From Limnanthes douglasii subsp. nivea (Eukaryota; Streptophyta; Magnoliopsida; Brassicales; Limnanthaceae): a stretch of DNA of 64,000 nucleotides. A model generated the notes under the pieces. That model was not told the origin of the DNA and did not search any database. It worked only from the letters and a program-made list of their open reading frames with translations. This document shows positions 10,341 to 22,297 of the stretch, one piece after another; within the stretch, counting starts at the first letter, position 1, and each line of letters starts with the position of its first letter. The DNA is taken from the NCBI GenBank assembly GCA_036936605.1, contig JAUPFV010000001.1, positions 151,404,187-151,468,186 of the forward strand, read 5' to 3'. The position numbers and the translations under genes were made by a program.

Positions 10341-11978
10341 ATGAGGCTGGTCACTGAAAAACTGTCTAGATTGCAGTCCGTACCGGGGGGACTCAATCGT
10401 AAAGAGTTTAGTGACATTAGCTCCAGCGTGATTACGGCGCAAAAAAGACTATTTCTCGCTCAATCCAAGCTCGTTTTGGATCCTCTCAATCCTTTTATTG
10501 TTTCTGAGGAATGCGAGGCATCTTCTGCCTATATCTTTCTTAGTCGTGCTGAAGAATGCTTTCTCAAACAAAAGTCTCGGGAAAATTGGATCAAACTTGG
10601 TGACAAAAACACCAAATTTTTCCACAATAGTATTAAGGCTCGCCTCTTTCGGAATAAGATCATTTCCATCACTAATAAGAACGGAGAAACAATCTTTTCT
10701 CCTAATAGTGTGTCTAAGACCTTTGTCAAATACTTTGAAAATTCTCTCGGCTCCAAACACTCTGCCAATTACCCTGGTCTGGAATCTGTCTCCTCCTTTC
10801 TAACCGCTAAAGTTACCAATACTGATAAGAACTCCATGATCCGTGAGATTACCCGTGAGGAAATAAAATCTGCTATTTTCAGTATTGACAGTAACAAAGC
10901 TTCTGGTCCTGATGGGTTTAACTCCTGCTTCTTTAAATCCAATTGGAGCATAGTTGGCCATGACAAATGTAATGGTGTCCTTGATCTTGGGGCTCTACCT
11001 CTATTGCTCTCATTCCCAAAAGGGATTCTCCCTCTGAACCTGCTGACTTTAGACCCATTGCCCTCTGTAATGTTAGTTACAAGATCATTTCCAAGATCCT
11101 AGCTAACAGAATTAGAGATTCATTTCCATACCTCATTGATAATTCTCAATCGGCATTTGTGAAGGGTAGGAATATCTCTGATAATATCATTTTATCTCAA
11201 GAGCTTTTGAGGGGATATCACTCTAATCGCAGAGACAAAAGAGTTGCCCTCAAGATTGATTTAATGAAAACCTTTGATAATGTGAGATGGCACCTCATCC
11301 TTGATATCCTTGTTGCGATGCATTTCCCTGATAAAGTGATCACATGGATAATCAAATGCATTTATTCTCCTTCGTACTCAATCAATATCAACGGAGATCA
11401 TCATGGTAACTTTAAAGGACGAAAAGATCTAAGGCAAGGAGATCTGTTCTCCCCTTTCCTCTTTGTCCTTATCATGGAGGTTCTGTCCAATATTCTTAAG
11501 GAAAATTAGCAAAGATGCGAAATTACGGTTTTATTGGAAATGTCAAAAGCTTAAAATAGTTAATCTTTGCTTTGCTGATGATCTAATGATCTTCTGTCAT
11601 GGAGACGTCAGTTCCCTCCTACTTATTAAAGAGGCTCTGGATGAATTATATAACCTTTCCAGATTAAAAGTCAATCCTTCAAAAAGCCATATCTTCTTTT
11701 CGGGTATTGATGAGTATCTTCGGATGGAGCTTAGAATCATCATGGGATATCCGGAAGGTTCTCTTCTAGTAAAATATCTGGGTGTGCCCCTTCTAACTAG
11801 TCGGCTAACCCACTCTGATTGTCGTCCTCTTCTCCATAAAATTACTTCTCGTCTTGATTCTTGGATCACTAAACACATTTCCTATGCGGGTAGACTTCAA
11901 CTCATTAAGTCTGTTTTATTCGCTGGACAGGTTTACTGGTCTTCCATCTTTATCCTTCCCTTAGGGATCATCAAATAA
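10341..11978 (+). pseudogene. LINE reverse transcriptase, broken in three places
   Basis: 10341-10960 encodes the pre-RT linker and start of RT (NWIKLGDKNTKFFHNS, ITREEIKSAIFSIDSNKASG, PDGF). After a frame change, 11159-11509 carries [25 protein letters not shown] and [13 protein letters not shown]. After a stop and another frame change, 11520-11978 carries LCFADDLMIF (the catalytic FADD box, intact, about 11566-11590) and LVKYLGVPLLTSRLT. The motifs are well kept, but the frame is broken near 11000-11100 and at 11509. RNA-dependent DNA polymerase of a LINE; not functional as it stands. Confidence 0.85.
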
Positions 11979-12020
11979 TTGTCTTAATATCTCCATCGTT
12001 TTCTATGGTCAGGATCGGCC

Positions 12021-13290
12021 ATGAAAATCTACAAAGCTAAAGTAGCCTGGTCCACGATCACCTCGCCCACTTTAGAGGGCGGCCTTGGGATTCTAAACCT
12101 AAAAATCTGGAATCAGGCGGCTGTCCTAAAGCACTTTTGGTCTATCATCAATATCAACAATCATTCCATCTTGAGTGATTGGATTAAGATAGAAAAAATT
12201 AAAAATAATAACTTTTGGATCCTTCCTAGGATCTTCTCCCTCTTGGATTTGGAGGAAAATTCTTCGTCTTCACCATTTGGAAAGTAAAATGTGCAGGATA
12301 ACAATTTGCATAGAGCAAGCACGTCTTTCTAGTACGACACTTGGCCCCTCTCTTCGTCGCTCGCAGATCACTATGGCAAACGTACAATCAAGGATTCTAG
12401 ACTTGGGAAAAACCTAAAAGTCTCGGACTTCATCCTCAACGGGATTTGGAATCGGCCGTCCAATAGATTAGCGAATGCTCGATCGCGCGCTAACCTCTTG
12501 GAGATCCGCAACCTCATCATATCTCTCCCCTCCCCTAACATCAATTCCACTAATATTCCATTATGGAAGGCAAAAGAAGGATGCTCATCCTTTTCCATCA
12601 AGGAGACCTACAATGTCATTCGTCTGCCCATCCCTAAAGTGGGATGGGCCGGGTTAGTTTGGAACAAATCCAATATTCCTCGTCATTCTTTTATCTTATG
12701 GCTCGCTATTTTAGGCAAGCTTGCCACCAAAGACAAGCTGCTCAGTTGGGACTACAACATCCCACCTGAGTGTGCCCTTTGTAACTCTGAAAATGAGACT
12801 ATCTCGCATCTGTTTTTTATTGTAGTTTCACTCAGAGTATTTGGTCTTATGCTAGCATAAAATTAGGTTTCTCATTTACCGCTTTTGGTTGACAGTCTTG
12901 GTTAAGTGAAGCGTTAAACTGGTCTCAATCTCGAAACCATACTATTTGGCGTTCCTGCTTCGCAACGGTGATTTACCACGTCTAGAAGGAGATGAATCTA
13001 AGAACTTTTGGCTCCCGTCCTGCAAATGCCTCTATGGTCTACCAGTGAATCTTATCTAATTTGCGGTATCGATTCCAAGGCACCAAGACTGGCTGGCCTC
13101 TCTAAATTTTTTATTTATTCCTTCTCTTTCTTGATATGCAGGATACCTTTGACGAGTGATGTTCGCGATCCACCACGAGGACCTGAGTTCCTTTTAGACA
13201 TGCGATGGCTGACCCTGGATCCCGTGTGTTACGATGTCTTCTTTATTACTTGTACTAAACGATTATTATTGCCCTTTATGATTTGATCGT
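12021..13290 (+). pseudogene. LINE post-RT region with zf-RVT
   Basis: 12021-12290 reads as the connector after RT (AKVAWSTITSPTLEGGLGI). 12498-12860 contains KEGCSSFSIKETYN and the zinc-finger-like CALCNSENETISHLFF. The rest to about 13290 is non-conserved 3' sequence of the LINE, before the untranslated end and A tract. Confidence 0.7.
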
Positions 13291-13689
13291 TGTATTACTT
13301 TATCACGCATCATCACCTCTTAAACGATTGTGATGTTTTTCTCGGGGTATGCCCCAGATCATGTATGAACCTCATTTCAATTAATTAATGCTTTTATTCA
13401 CAAAAAAAAAAAATCTCTTTATCTTCTGTTTCACATTACGTCCTTTTTATTAAAAAAAATTCATAATATTTTTAAATCAAATTTTTTTGCATTACATTTA
13501 AGTGAAATCTCAAACATTCAACATAAATCAACTACTAAATGAGATTTTGAAAAAAATTATTTTATTTCGTTCAAAACTATATGTCTTTCAAACTATAATT
13601 TGAAAATAATAATTTCAAAACACATTTATGTTTATTTTTAAAGACTAATAAAACGAAATCCATGATCATATTTTTGAGATTTTTTTTCT

Positions 13690-14150
13690 TATTTTTGCAA
13701 CCAAATTACTTTTAATTACAGTGGTGTAACACAAAAAAAAATCAACTAAATATAGTGAAAAAAATCAATATATATATATATATATATATATATATCTTTT
13801 AAGCATCTAGTTTTGTTCGTTTAAAAAAAAATCAATGATATTTTGAGATATTTTTTGGAGCTATGCTTTGAAATATATGACATTTATAAAAATAAAAATT
13901 ATATTTCCGCAACTGAAAACAATTGCTTTTTCGCAACCAGAATCCTATTTACACAACTTTTTTCTTATTATTTACGCAACTCATTTGCACTTAATTTTGC
14001 AGCCAAAAATAATTGTTTATTTATAACCAAATTATTCTCAATTGTGCAACTCGAACATAATTTTTTTTCACAACCAAATTACTCTTAATTACATAGGAAC
14101 GCAGTTGATTTTTCTAGACCAATTTCGCAACCCGACTACTCTTACTTTGC
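13690..14150. repeat. Degenerate GCAACC-type repeat
   Basis: Variants of GCAACCAAATTACTTTTAATT appear near 13697, 13935, 14010, 14028, 14070 and 14128 with irregular spacing. It looks like a decayed tandem array of about 30-50 bp units. Confidence 0.45.
13769..13795. repeat. (AT)n microsatellite
   Basis: About thirteen consecutive AT units. Confidence 0.95.
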
Positions 14151-14389
14151 AAACTGATATTACTCAATGAATTAAAACTACGTCAAGATTGTTAATTCAA
14201 AGAACATCATGTATATCAATCATTGTTTATTAGGAATCCACCCATGATGACGATATATTCAAAAGTTATAGTAACAAATGGTCAACCAATGGAAACAAAC
14301 GACCTCCTGAGTATTTGGAATAAAAGCATAAACATTTGTTAATTATCGTGATATAAGATTCTTGAGGGCATCTAACTTGTTAGCCATAA

Positions 14390-15310
14390 TTTAGACTTCA
14401 TTGGTAGACCGGATAGGCTCTATCACAACCTGCGGAGATAATTAAGTAGGATTGCATTGATTCTTTTATGCTTACCATAAAACCTAAAAAACTTGAATCA
14501 GACACTAAAAGTACATTTTTTAGCTTGAGTTTGATATTTATAAACCACGATTTGGCAAAGGTTTCCGCTAATTTGGCTAAATTAGTGATAGTATTGCCAT
14601 TTTTTACCATTGTATCATCTATGTATGCCTCGATTATGAGGTCCAGGTGTTGAGAAAAAGTATTATTCACTAACAGGTGGTATGTAATACCTACTTAGTT
14701 GAGCCTAAAAGGCATAACATTGTACTAATGCAGTTTTGATTATTAATATTGGCATCTTCTAATCATTCGGGTGCATGTGATTTGGTTATATCTAGAGTAG
14801 GCGTCTATGAAAAATATAAGTTGATTCCCAGATTTTGGGTATATCAATTAGTTTATTCGAGGTGCATGGGACATATTTTTTGGGTATACTTTCATAAGAT
14901 CAGTAAAGTCGACATCCATAAATCATTGTGTGCGTTTTTTAAAATGAACAGGGTTCACGGTCCAAACGAAGTACATGGCTTCACAAATATCCTTATTATA
15001 CTTAACATTTTTATGATTACTCATGCCTTATTCCTATAAAAATAAAGTTATTTTGGTTTATGCGAGAGAAGCGTGAGTCTATAGATAATCGATGACAAGT
15101 AATATTTTGGATACTCTAATCATATCATCTATATTACATGCACTACAGTGTGATTGTAAGATAATAAATTTAAAAGATGATAACGTAGAGTACTAGTAAG
15201 GTTGTGGCCAACTCTCAACTTTTGGTTAGGTCGCAACTTAACTTCCTCGAACGTCTTTTGCGGTTCAACTAAGTGGGGGTCTCTCGTGGGTCGTCCAACA
15301 TTGAGGAAGC
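14390..15310 (-). pseudogene. Tat-type gypsy fragment (PR-RT linker and RT)
   Basis: Read on the minus strand. Near 15300-15180 it gives LVEPQKTFEEVKL and KLRVGHNLTSTLRYHLLNLL, the conserved linker between protease and RT in Tat-lineage Ty3/gypsy elements. Near 14950-14880 comes FMDVDFTDLMKVYPK, then IDAYSRYNQI, and near 14670-14400 the RT catalytic box EAYIDDTMVKNG. Multiple stops and frameshifts; no LTRs attached. A relic in the opposite orientation to the larger Tat element that follows. Confidence 0.75.
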
Positions 15311-15726
15311 GACTAATTTTCCAATTAATTTTTATATTTTTAGCGATAAATAAGCCGAGTAGAACTTATGCATAATATGTTGACTAGTGCGAAAAATCTC
15401 GATACGAACATTCATAATATATATATATATATATCACACATTAAATTTAATTATAGATGCTCGAATATAACTTTGTATAATAAATGTATATCTATCACCA
15501 TAAATATACAACGGACCTTTCGCCTCTAACATTGTTGGTCGACAATAATATTACATCGTATATATCAACCAATGAGGTCTCCTTATTTGTGAAACTCGCA
15601 TGAAGATACAGTCCTCACTTTGTCATTATAACTTTGAAAATAATGTTGGATGAGCTGACGGTATTTACCAAGATTCATTTCACCTCAACACATATGATAT
15701 AAAGGATTATATGGATGATACCTTCA
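15311..15726. other. AT-rich spacer before Tat element 1
   Basis: Nothing coding seen. It includes an (AT)n tract at 15417-15434. Confidence 0.5.
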
Positions 15727-16038
15727 TGAAAATTTATAAGGAAGTGGAAATTTAGGGACTGAAATGTAAAAAATGAAACGTTATGTAACAGATGGTAAAG
15801 TTAGAGGAGGAATCCATAATTATGTATTTTAGTCAAGGACTAAAAATGCAATTAGCCCTTTTTATGTAATTGTTTTCAGTTTTAAACTAAGTTTTTACGC
15901 ATTTATATAAATGCTAGAACTAAACTAATAAAAGGGTTGAATTTATGAGTTAGAACACTTATACACTTTAACTTTCTCTCTCTCTAAATTTTTACTCTTC
16001 TCATTTACTAAAGTGATTCCAAATAATCAGACTCACCA
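15727..16038 (+). repeat. 5' LTR of Tat element 1
   Basis: Shares long blocks with the right LTR: ATTTAGGGACT near 15750, TTATGTATTTTAGTCAAGGACT near 15820, the TATA-like TTATATAAATGCTAGA near 15903, and GAGTTAGAACACTTATACAC near 15948. It ends ACTCACCA. The 5' edge is uncertain by about 20 bp. Confidence 0.8.
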
Positions 16039-16056
16039 GATTGGCGACTTCACTAT
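16039..16056 (+). other. Primer binding site-like sequence, Tat element 1
   Basis: GATTGGCGACTTCACTATCG directly follows the LTR. TTGGCGAC-type starts are usual for Tat/Ogre-like elements. The tRNA was not identified. Confidence 0.55.
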
Positions 16057-16118
16057 CGACGAGAAATAATCAATGTCTATTTTGTCAGCTCGAATTTTAT
16101 CAATCTTAAAACTTTATG

Positions 16119-17660
16119 ATGAATCCAGATAATAATCATTTGGTTCGATCAACTATCGAGACGTTAAGAGAAGATTTGCAAAGGACAGATGATAGACCAC
16201 AATGATCTGCTCTGATCCACCAAACTCAATTTGATATAGAAGTACAAATGAATCAGCTCTTGGATAAGATAAATGCTTTGAATGAGACGTATAATCAGAG
16301 AGAACGGGAAATTCAGTCAGCAAGGCTGAAATCCGAAGTGAGACAAATGAATGAACAAATTGAAGTTGGAAATCAATCTGATCGATCTTGCACTGATCGT
16401 CAGATCAGGAATGAGCAGAAGAAGGTGCACTTCAAACTCTAAAAGAGTGTCACTCTTCTCGAAAAAAAACGAAAGATAAGCAAAAGTGTGTCACAACTAG
16501 TGACGAGGAGGTTGAGAGCTTTTGCTCAGGTTTTAAAAAGGTACAGGGGCTCTTCGAAAGAAAAGAGTAATCCGCCTCGAAAATACAAGAAAGAGCACAG
16601 ATCTAGAAGAGATAATGTACCTCAATATATGAGAGAGTCTAATTGGTGTGAAGGAAAAACTTCGCATCAGTATGATGAGGTTGGTCGGAATTTATATGCA
16701 GTTATGGGAACTGAATATCAATATGTTCAAGGTGTCGATTGGAGGAATTCTTTATTGACAAGTGAAATCAGATCTATTACACTTCTAAAGCGTTTTGATA
16801 TAACCAAAATTGAAAAGTTCGATGGGATGCAGGATCCAGATGATCACATTGAACAATTCAAAAACTACATGGTGAATTTGAAGACGACGACAGGCTGGTA
16901 TGTCGGGCTTTCTCACATACTTTTAAAGGGAGCTCTTTGAAATGGTATAACCGAATTCCAATGGGATCCATTTCGAATTTCTGAGACTTTTATACTGCTT
17001 TTTGAAGGTAGTTTATTGGTAGTAAAGAGATGAGAGCGAATATCGACACAATTATCCAATGCAAGCAGATAGTTGGAGAAAAATTGAAGGATTACACAAA
17101 ACGATTTGTTTTTACAAAGGCAAGTTTGGCTAACTATGAAGAGTCGGTGGCGATGACAGCTTTTTGCCAAGGGTTATTGCCAGGGGATCTGGCTAATGAG
17201 ACAACGAAAAGGAGGGCTCTAATGTTTGGAGCATTAATGGCTCAAGTTGAAGATCAAATCAAAGTTGAGAAATCAACTAGGGTCCAAAGAGGAACAGTTA
17301 ATGTTCCAAAGAACTCTGGGCAAGTGTCCCAAAACCAAAGGGAATCTTCAAATGCTAATCAACAAGTGCGTCCGAGGAATAACAATTTACCACCTCGAAC
17401 CAAGGGATATTCCAATCAAGCTTTGTCTTATCAATTTAATAGGTTGAGGCCGAATCAGTGGATAAGGCTGAATATTATGCGAATTTGACTGAAAGCATGG
17501 CAGCAATTATTGATAAAACTAAAAGCTACGTAAATTTCAAGAAGCCAGCTCCAATCAACAGGCCAAGGAGGAGCGTAACAATAAATTCTGTATGTACCAT
17601 AATGACATTGGTCATGACACTAATGATTGTATTGCTTTGAAAAATGAAGTCTAAATTTTG
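16119..17660 (+). pseudogene. gag of Tat element 1, broken
   Basis: The frame from ATG 16119 stops at about 16203 and resumes at 16248. A gag core is visible at 16760-17000 (KRFDITKIEKFDGMQDPDDH, then a stretch ending KWYNRIP) and 17030-17490 (KLKDYTKRF, AFCQGLLPG). Near 17585-17650 a zinc-knuckle-like motif FCMYHNDIGHDTNDC leads to a stop and then LIENGKLLNYV, the phrase that normally bridges gag and protease in this lineage. Gag would form the particle that packages element RNA. At least three interruptions. Confidence 0.8.
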
Positions 17661-18560
17661 ATTGAGAATGGAAAGTTATTGAATTATGTGAAGTCACATC
17701 GTAGTTCATCAAAAAATCCAGCATCGAATTCACAACCAGCAAACCCAATTGCGCCAGCTGAAAATTTGATGATTTTAGATTCAAAAGTTGATGAATTTGA
17801 TGTTGCCTCGAAGTATTTGAATATGAAGCCAGATAGGTTAATTTTGATGGCGGTGGAAGAGCCAATAAAGAAAGGACATGTTCGAAGTCTGTGTGAGTAT
17901 TTCGAGTCATTGGCCATTTTTTGGGTGATAACTGGTAATACTAATAGTTCAAGGAAAAGGCATGTTATCAATTTGACAACTCTATTAGAGGGAAAAATGT
18001 CTACTCATTTGTATGGCAGGAAAGACATTTTTTTTATTCTGTTCGATGAGGATGATTTGCGAGGAACTGCGGGGCCACATGAGGATGCACTGGTCATTGG
18101 AGAAAACGTTGTTGGCGTTAAAATTAGACGCATGCTTATAGATATCGAGAGTTCCACGAATGTCCTTTTTAAAGCAACATATAACAGAATGCACAATCCT
18201 CATCGAATTTCTCAGCCATAACGCACAATCATTGGTTTCATTGGAGTGATTGCATGGGTAATAAGAGAATTCAAGGGGAAGGTGAGCTTGGGAAAGAGAC
18301 CCTTCAAGAAGAAGTTTCAAGTGCTTTTATGGTGGTGAACTGTCTCACAAGTTATAATGCCATTTTTAGAAGGTCTTGGTAGTCAAGGATGTATGACGTT
18401 GTATCAACAGTCCATCAATATTTTAAATATGTAGTTGGAAATTGTGTGGGGTTCATTCGAAGCGACCAAAAAGTTGCAAGAGAATGTTATGTCACTGCAC
18501 TTAGGATTCGAGGATCCATCAGTGGAGATATGATGAATGAATAGCAGTCAGGGGGTTGAC
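17658..18560 (+). pseudogene. Aspartic protease region of Tat element 1, active site lost
   Basis: An open stretch over 17658-18221 encodes the expected pre-protease and protease sequence: KRHVINL, FDEDDLRG, PHEDALVIG, then RRMLIDIESSTNVLF. The position of the catalytic D-T/S-G triad reads D-I-E (18141-18149), so the protease could not cut the polyprotein. The downstream part to about 18560 is out of frame. Confidence 0.8.
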
Positions 18561-20110
18561 CTCGAATTTAGATGAAAGGGTTGACGATTCGAGGGAAACC
18601 CCAGGGTCCCTCACCATAAGTGAAGAGATTGATGAGTATTCTTTTTCTGTGGGAAAAGTACTTCGAATAGGAACCTTACTACCCCAGTTTTACGTTAACG
18701 ACTATTGCAATTTTTGTCTCATAATTTGGATGTCTTCTCTTGGAAAACAGAAGATGTGGTAGGTGTACCGATTGAAGTAATCTGTCATAGTTTAACTGTT
18801 AATTCGATGGTGAAGCCTGTAATCCAAAAAGGAGGGCATTTTCGTTATAAAAAGAAGAAGTAATTGTTTCTGAGGTGGATCGTTTATCCAAGGTCGGACA
18901 TATAAAGGAGTCACAATATCCTTTATGGACGGTGAATCTAGTAGTACTCAAGAAGAGAAACGGGAAGTGGAGAATGTGTGTTGATTTTACATAATTAAAT
19001 CGAGTTTTTCCTAAAGACCCCTTTCTTGTTCCTCGAAAAGACCAGTTGATTGATTCCACTTCGGGAAGAAAAATATTAACTTTCATGGATGCTTTTGCAG
19101 GATATAACTAGATCCAGATGGATCTGAAGGATGAAGAATGTACAACTTTTATCACTGACAGGGGTTTACATTGTTATAAGGTTATTCCTTTTGGACTAAA
19201 GAATGTTGGGTCCACTAACCAAAAGCGAATGAATAAAGCGTTTGCCACTCAAATTGGAAGAAATATGGAGGTATACATTGACAACATGGTGGTAAAAATC
19301 TTAGTAGATGAGGCACACTTGGAAGATTTAGAAGAGACATTCTTAAATTTAAGGGCAATAAGACTAAATCTAGATCCTAAAAAATGTACCTTTGGAGTTC
19401 GATATGGGAATTTCTTGGGTTTTTTTATCACTGAAAAAGGTATAGAAGCTAACCTAGAACAGTTAAAAGTTGTAGTATCAATGAACTCACCTCAAACTAT
19501 CAAATAAGTACAAATTTTGACAGGAAGGTCAACAACGCTTAATAGATTTATTTCTCGATTATAGATAAATGTGTTTCTTTCTTTCAAGTGTTGCGAGGGC
19601 CAAATAAATTTGAATGGACTTTGTCTTGCAAATAGGCATTTACAAGCATCAAGTATTTATTGTCATTACCAGAAATTTTATCTAAGCCTCAAAGTGGAGA
19701 ACAACTCTTTTTATACATTGCGGTATCAGATTTTGCAGTTTGTGCAGTATTAGTAAGTGAAGAATCAGGAATTCCAAGGCCGGTGTACTATGTCAACAAA
19801 AGTTTGGTGGCAGCAAAAAATAGATATTTGAAGCTTAAAAAATTAGCATTGGAATTGGTGGTGGCTGCTGGAAAGATGCGTCCTTATTTTCAAGCCCATA
19901 CTATTGAGGTTCGGACTTCATTTTCACTGAAAAATGTTTTACAGCGTCCTGATATTTTGGGGAGAATGACCAAGTGGTCAGTGGAGTTGGGAGATTATGA
20001 TATTATATTCACACCTCGAACTGCAATTAAAGCGCAAGCTTTGCTAGATTTTCTTGTGGAATTTCATTCAAGTAGATCGGAAACAAAAGATAGTAAGGAT
20101 GTCTTACTAG
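18560..20110 (+). pseudogene. RT and RNase H of Tat element 1, catalytic box altered
   Basis: The linker DDSRETPGSL (18590) precedes RT. RT reads NGKWRMCVDFT, stop, LNRVFPKDPF, then ILTFMDAFAGYN, FITDRGLHCYKVIPFGLKNV and EVYIDNMVVK. The YIDD box is YIDN (about 19274-19285). The RNase H domain follows at 19690-20040 (LFLYIAVSDFAVCAVLV, then RPVYYVNKSL and RWSVEL-like MTKWSVELGDYDI). Two frames are used, with stops at about 18990, 19109 and 19507. Confidence 0.85.
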
Positions 20111-20460
20111 AGAATTCGATGTGGGTTATTCGAACTGATGGCGGATCTTGTATTTTGGGGTGCAGCGCTGGAGTTCATTTAGTTGCTTCATTTGAAGAAG
20201 CAATGCTTCAGTCTATTAGATTTGTTTTGCATGCTTTAAATAACGAAGCTGAATACGAAGCTGTTTTAGCTGGTTTGAGACTTCCAAAAATACGTGGAGC
20301 AACTTCAGTATGATTAGAGACAGATTTTCAATTAGTGTCAAATCAAGTATCTGGAAACTCCAAAGCAAAAAAGGATTGCTTAATTTTATATCTTCGAGAG
20401 CTTCAAAATTTGATACTCTTATTTGATCACGTTGTTGTCGAACATAAGTCAACAAAATAA
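20110..20460 (+). pseudogene. Second RNase H-like domain (Tat hallmark)
   Basis: WVIRTDGGSCILGCSAGVHL and later ALNNEAEYEAVLAGLRL match the additional RNase H found only in the Tat lineage after the usual one. The D of RTDGG and the E of NEAEYEA are kept. The frame breaks at 20313. Confidence 0.75.
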
Positions 20461-21820
20461 CACAGTGGCTGATTCATTAACGAGTGTTGCGTACAAAGAA
20501 GAGTATCATTGGATTTTGATGCAAAAGAGTCCTTCGATTTTAATTCAACCAGACCAATGTAATTATATTGAAAAATTATTTGTTACTACGGGTGTAGTCT
20601 GAAGCGACTGGCGAACTGATATTCTGAATTTTTTGGTTCGAGGAGAACTGCCTGGCAATGTAAAATTGGCCAAAAAGTTGTGCGGCAAAGCTTTTGGATA
20701 CATATTTTTGAATGGGATATTGTATAATAAAGTGTAAAGTAGGCCATTATTATAATGTTTGAATAGACAAGAATCACATGAAGTTTTATCAGAGTTACAT
20801 GATGGAGAAGGATCAACACATTGTGAGTTAATGAAGTATCTCGTCAAGTTTTTCTTAGAGGGTTTTATTGGCCTTTGATTATGGACGATGCCAATAATTT
20901 GGTTCGAAACTATGATACTTGTCAAAGGTTTTTCAATTATGTTCATAAGCCTGCAGTTCCACTTATGTCTATTACCGAAGCCATTCCGTTTTAGGTGGGG
21001 AATAGATTTTGTGGACCTTTGTCGATGGCATCTGGAGGACGAAAAATGATAATTGTTGCAGTAGACTATTTTAAAATGTGGGTAGAAGCAGATCCGTTAT
21101 CTAGACGAAAGAAAAGGATGTGATTAAATTCATTGTAAACAGTATTTGCTGTCGTTTTGGAGTGCCTCGAAGAATTACTACGGACAACGATCCTCAATTT
21201 AATAATAAAGAAATGGTTTTATTCTGCGCTTCGAAAGGAATTAAGCAATGTATTTCAACACTATTTCATCCCCAAGAAAATGGACAAGTGGAGGTGACAA
21301 ACAAATCTATTTTGAAAGGTTTGAAAAAGAATTTAACAAGAGCGGCAGGAAATGGCCTAATTATTTGCAAGAGGTGCTTTGGGCTTATCGAATAACTCCT
21401 AAAGAAGCCACTAAAGAAACTCTATTTGCCTTAGCATATGGAATGGATGGTGTTAGCCATGTGGAATCTATGATGTCATCTTTTAGAATAACTCAATATT
21501 TTGAAGAAATCAATGACGAAGCTAAAAATGCAAGTTTGGATATGATTTATCAGAAAAGAGTTCGAGCTCATTTAAATCTAATAAGGAATAGTTACAATTC
21601 GATAGTAAAAAGAATGGATTTTAAAGTAGGTAATAAATTCTTGAGAAAAGTATTTCTGCACACCAAAGAGAAGAGCCTCAGAAAAATGGCCCAGAATTGG
21701 GAAGGACCTTATATGGTTGTTGAAAGGATAAAGCCAGGGTCTTATCAACTTTGTGATAATCAGGGGAGGATGCTTCAACATCCATGGAATATAAAACACT
21801 TGAAGTTGTACTGGGAATAG
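20460..21820 (+). pseudogene. Integrase of Tat element 1, broken
   Basis: The N-terminal zinc region is recognisable (SELHDGEGSTH near 20797-20822, then NYDTCQRF). The catalytic core has MIIVAVDYF (first D), RRITTDNDPQF (second D, with the usual TDNG changed to TDND) and ENGQVEVTNKS (E). A C-terminal part follows in another frame: NWEGPYMVVERIKPGSYQL and WNIKHLKLYWE, ending at 21820. Inserts element cDNA into the chromosome. Frames change near 21000, 21120 and 21260-21395. Confidence 0.85.
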
Positions 21821-22077
21821 CTATGTTTTATTTTGAATTCTTTATTTTTTTTATTGATTAGCGCACTCTTTCCTACCCTATTGGCCCAGAGAGGTTTTAA
21901 CGAGGCCCTATGTACATATTCAAATTTATCAATAAAATGCATTTTTTGGCCAACGGTTGTTTTACAAGTACTTATTTGAACTATTTTGGTAACTGGTCAA
22001 AGACTGATCATCTTTGAGGTTTACCAAGAGTAGAATATTTCAAAGTGTTAAATACACTTTTCGAAGAAGCAACCATG

Positions 22078-22270
22078 CTCGAAGTGATAAATTCATTAAA
22101 CAATCTATTATGTTCGAAATGTTACGTTCAATAAATTCACTATGATGTTCGAAGTTCTACGTTCACTGAACGCACTATGATTTTCGAAGTGCTATGTTCA
22201 ATATACATACTATGGTTTTCAAAGTGATACGTTCATCCACTGCACTATAATATTTGAGGTGTTATGCATT
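22078..22270 (+). repeat. 35-bp minisatellite in the 3' region of Tat element 1
   Basis: Six units spaced exactly 35 bp apart (starts near 22078, 22113, 22148, 22183, 22218, 22253), each around TTCGAAGTNCTACGTTCA. It lies between the integrase end and the antisense coding-like region. Confidence 0.85.
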
Positions 22271-22297
22271 GTAATGGTTATTTAAAGTATGAGGTTT

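Larger units (their letters stand above)
9990..13413 (+). mobile_element. 5'-truncated L1-type LINE with poly(A) tail
   Basis: Coding remains in order: C-terminal part of an APE-type endonuclease (about 10020-10240, DIRSTGSHFTW and the SDH motif), pre-RT linker, RT with FADD, then a zf-RVT region (CALCNSENETISHLFF). It ends in a 12-base A tract (13402-13413), the usual LINE 3' end. The 5' part is missing, as expected from incomplete target-primed reverse transcription. Several frameshifts and stops make it inactive. I could not identify a convincing target-site duplication, so the 5' limit is approximate (about 9990-10020). Confidence 0.85.
13414..14389. other. AT-rich spacer with simple and degenerate repeats
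   Basis: No coding signal. It contains an (AT)n tract (13769-13795) and a diffuse repeat of a GCAACCAAATTACTCTTAATT-like phrase between about 13690 and 14150. Confidence 0.6.

Noticed and set aside
22078..22270. CRISPR-like array
   Set aside because: The 35-bp units are contiguous with no unique spacers and lie in a plant retrotransposon; this is a minisatellite.
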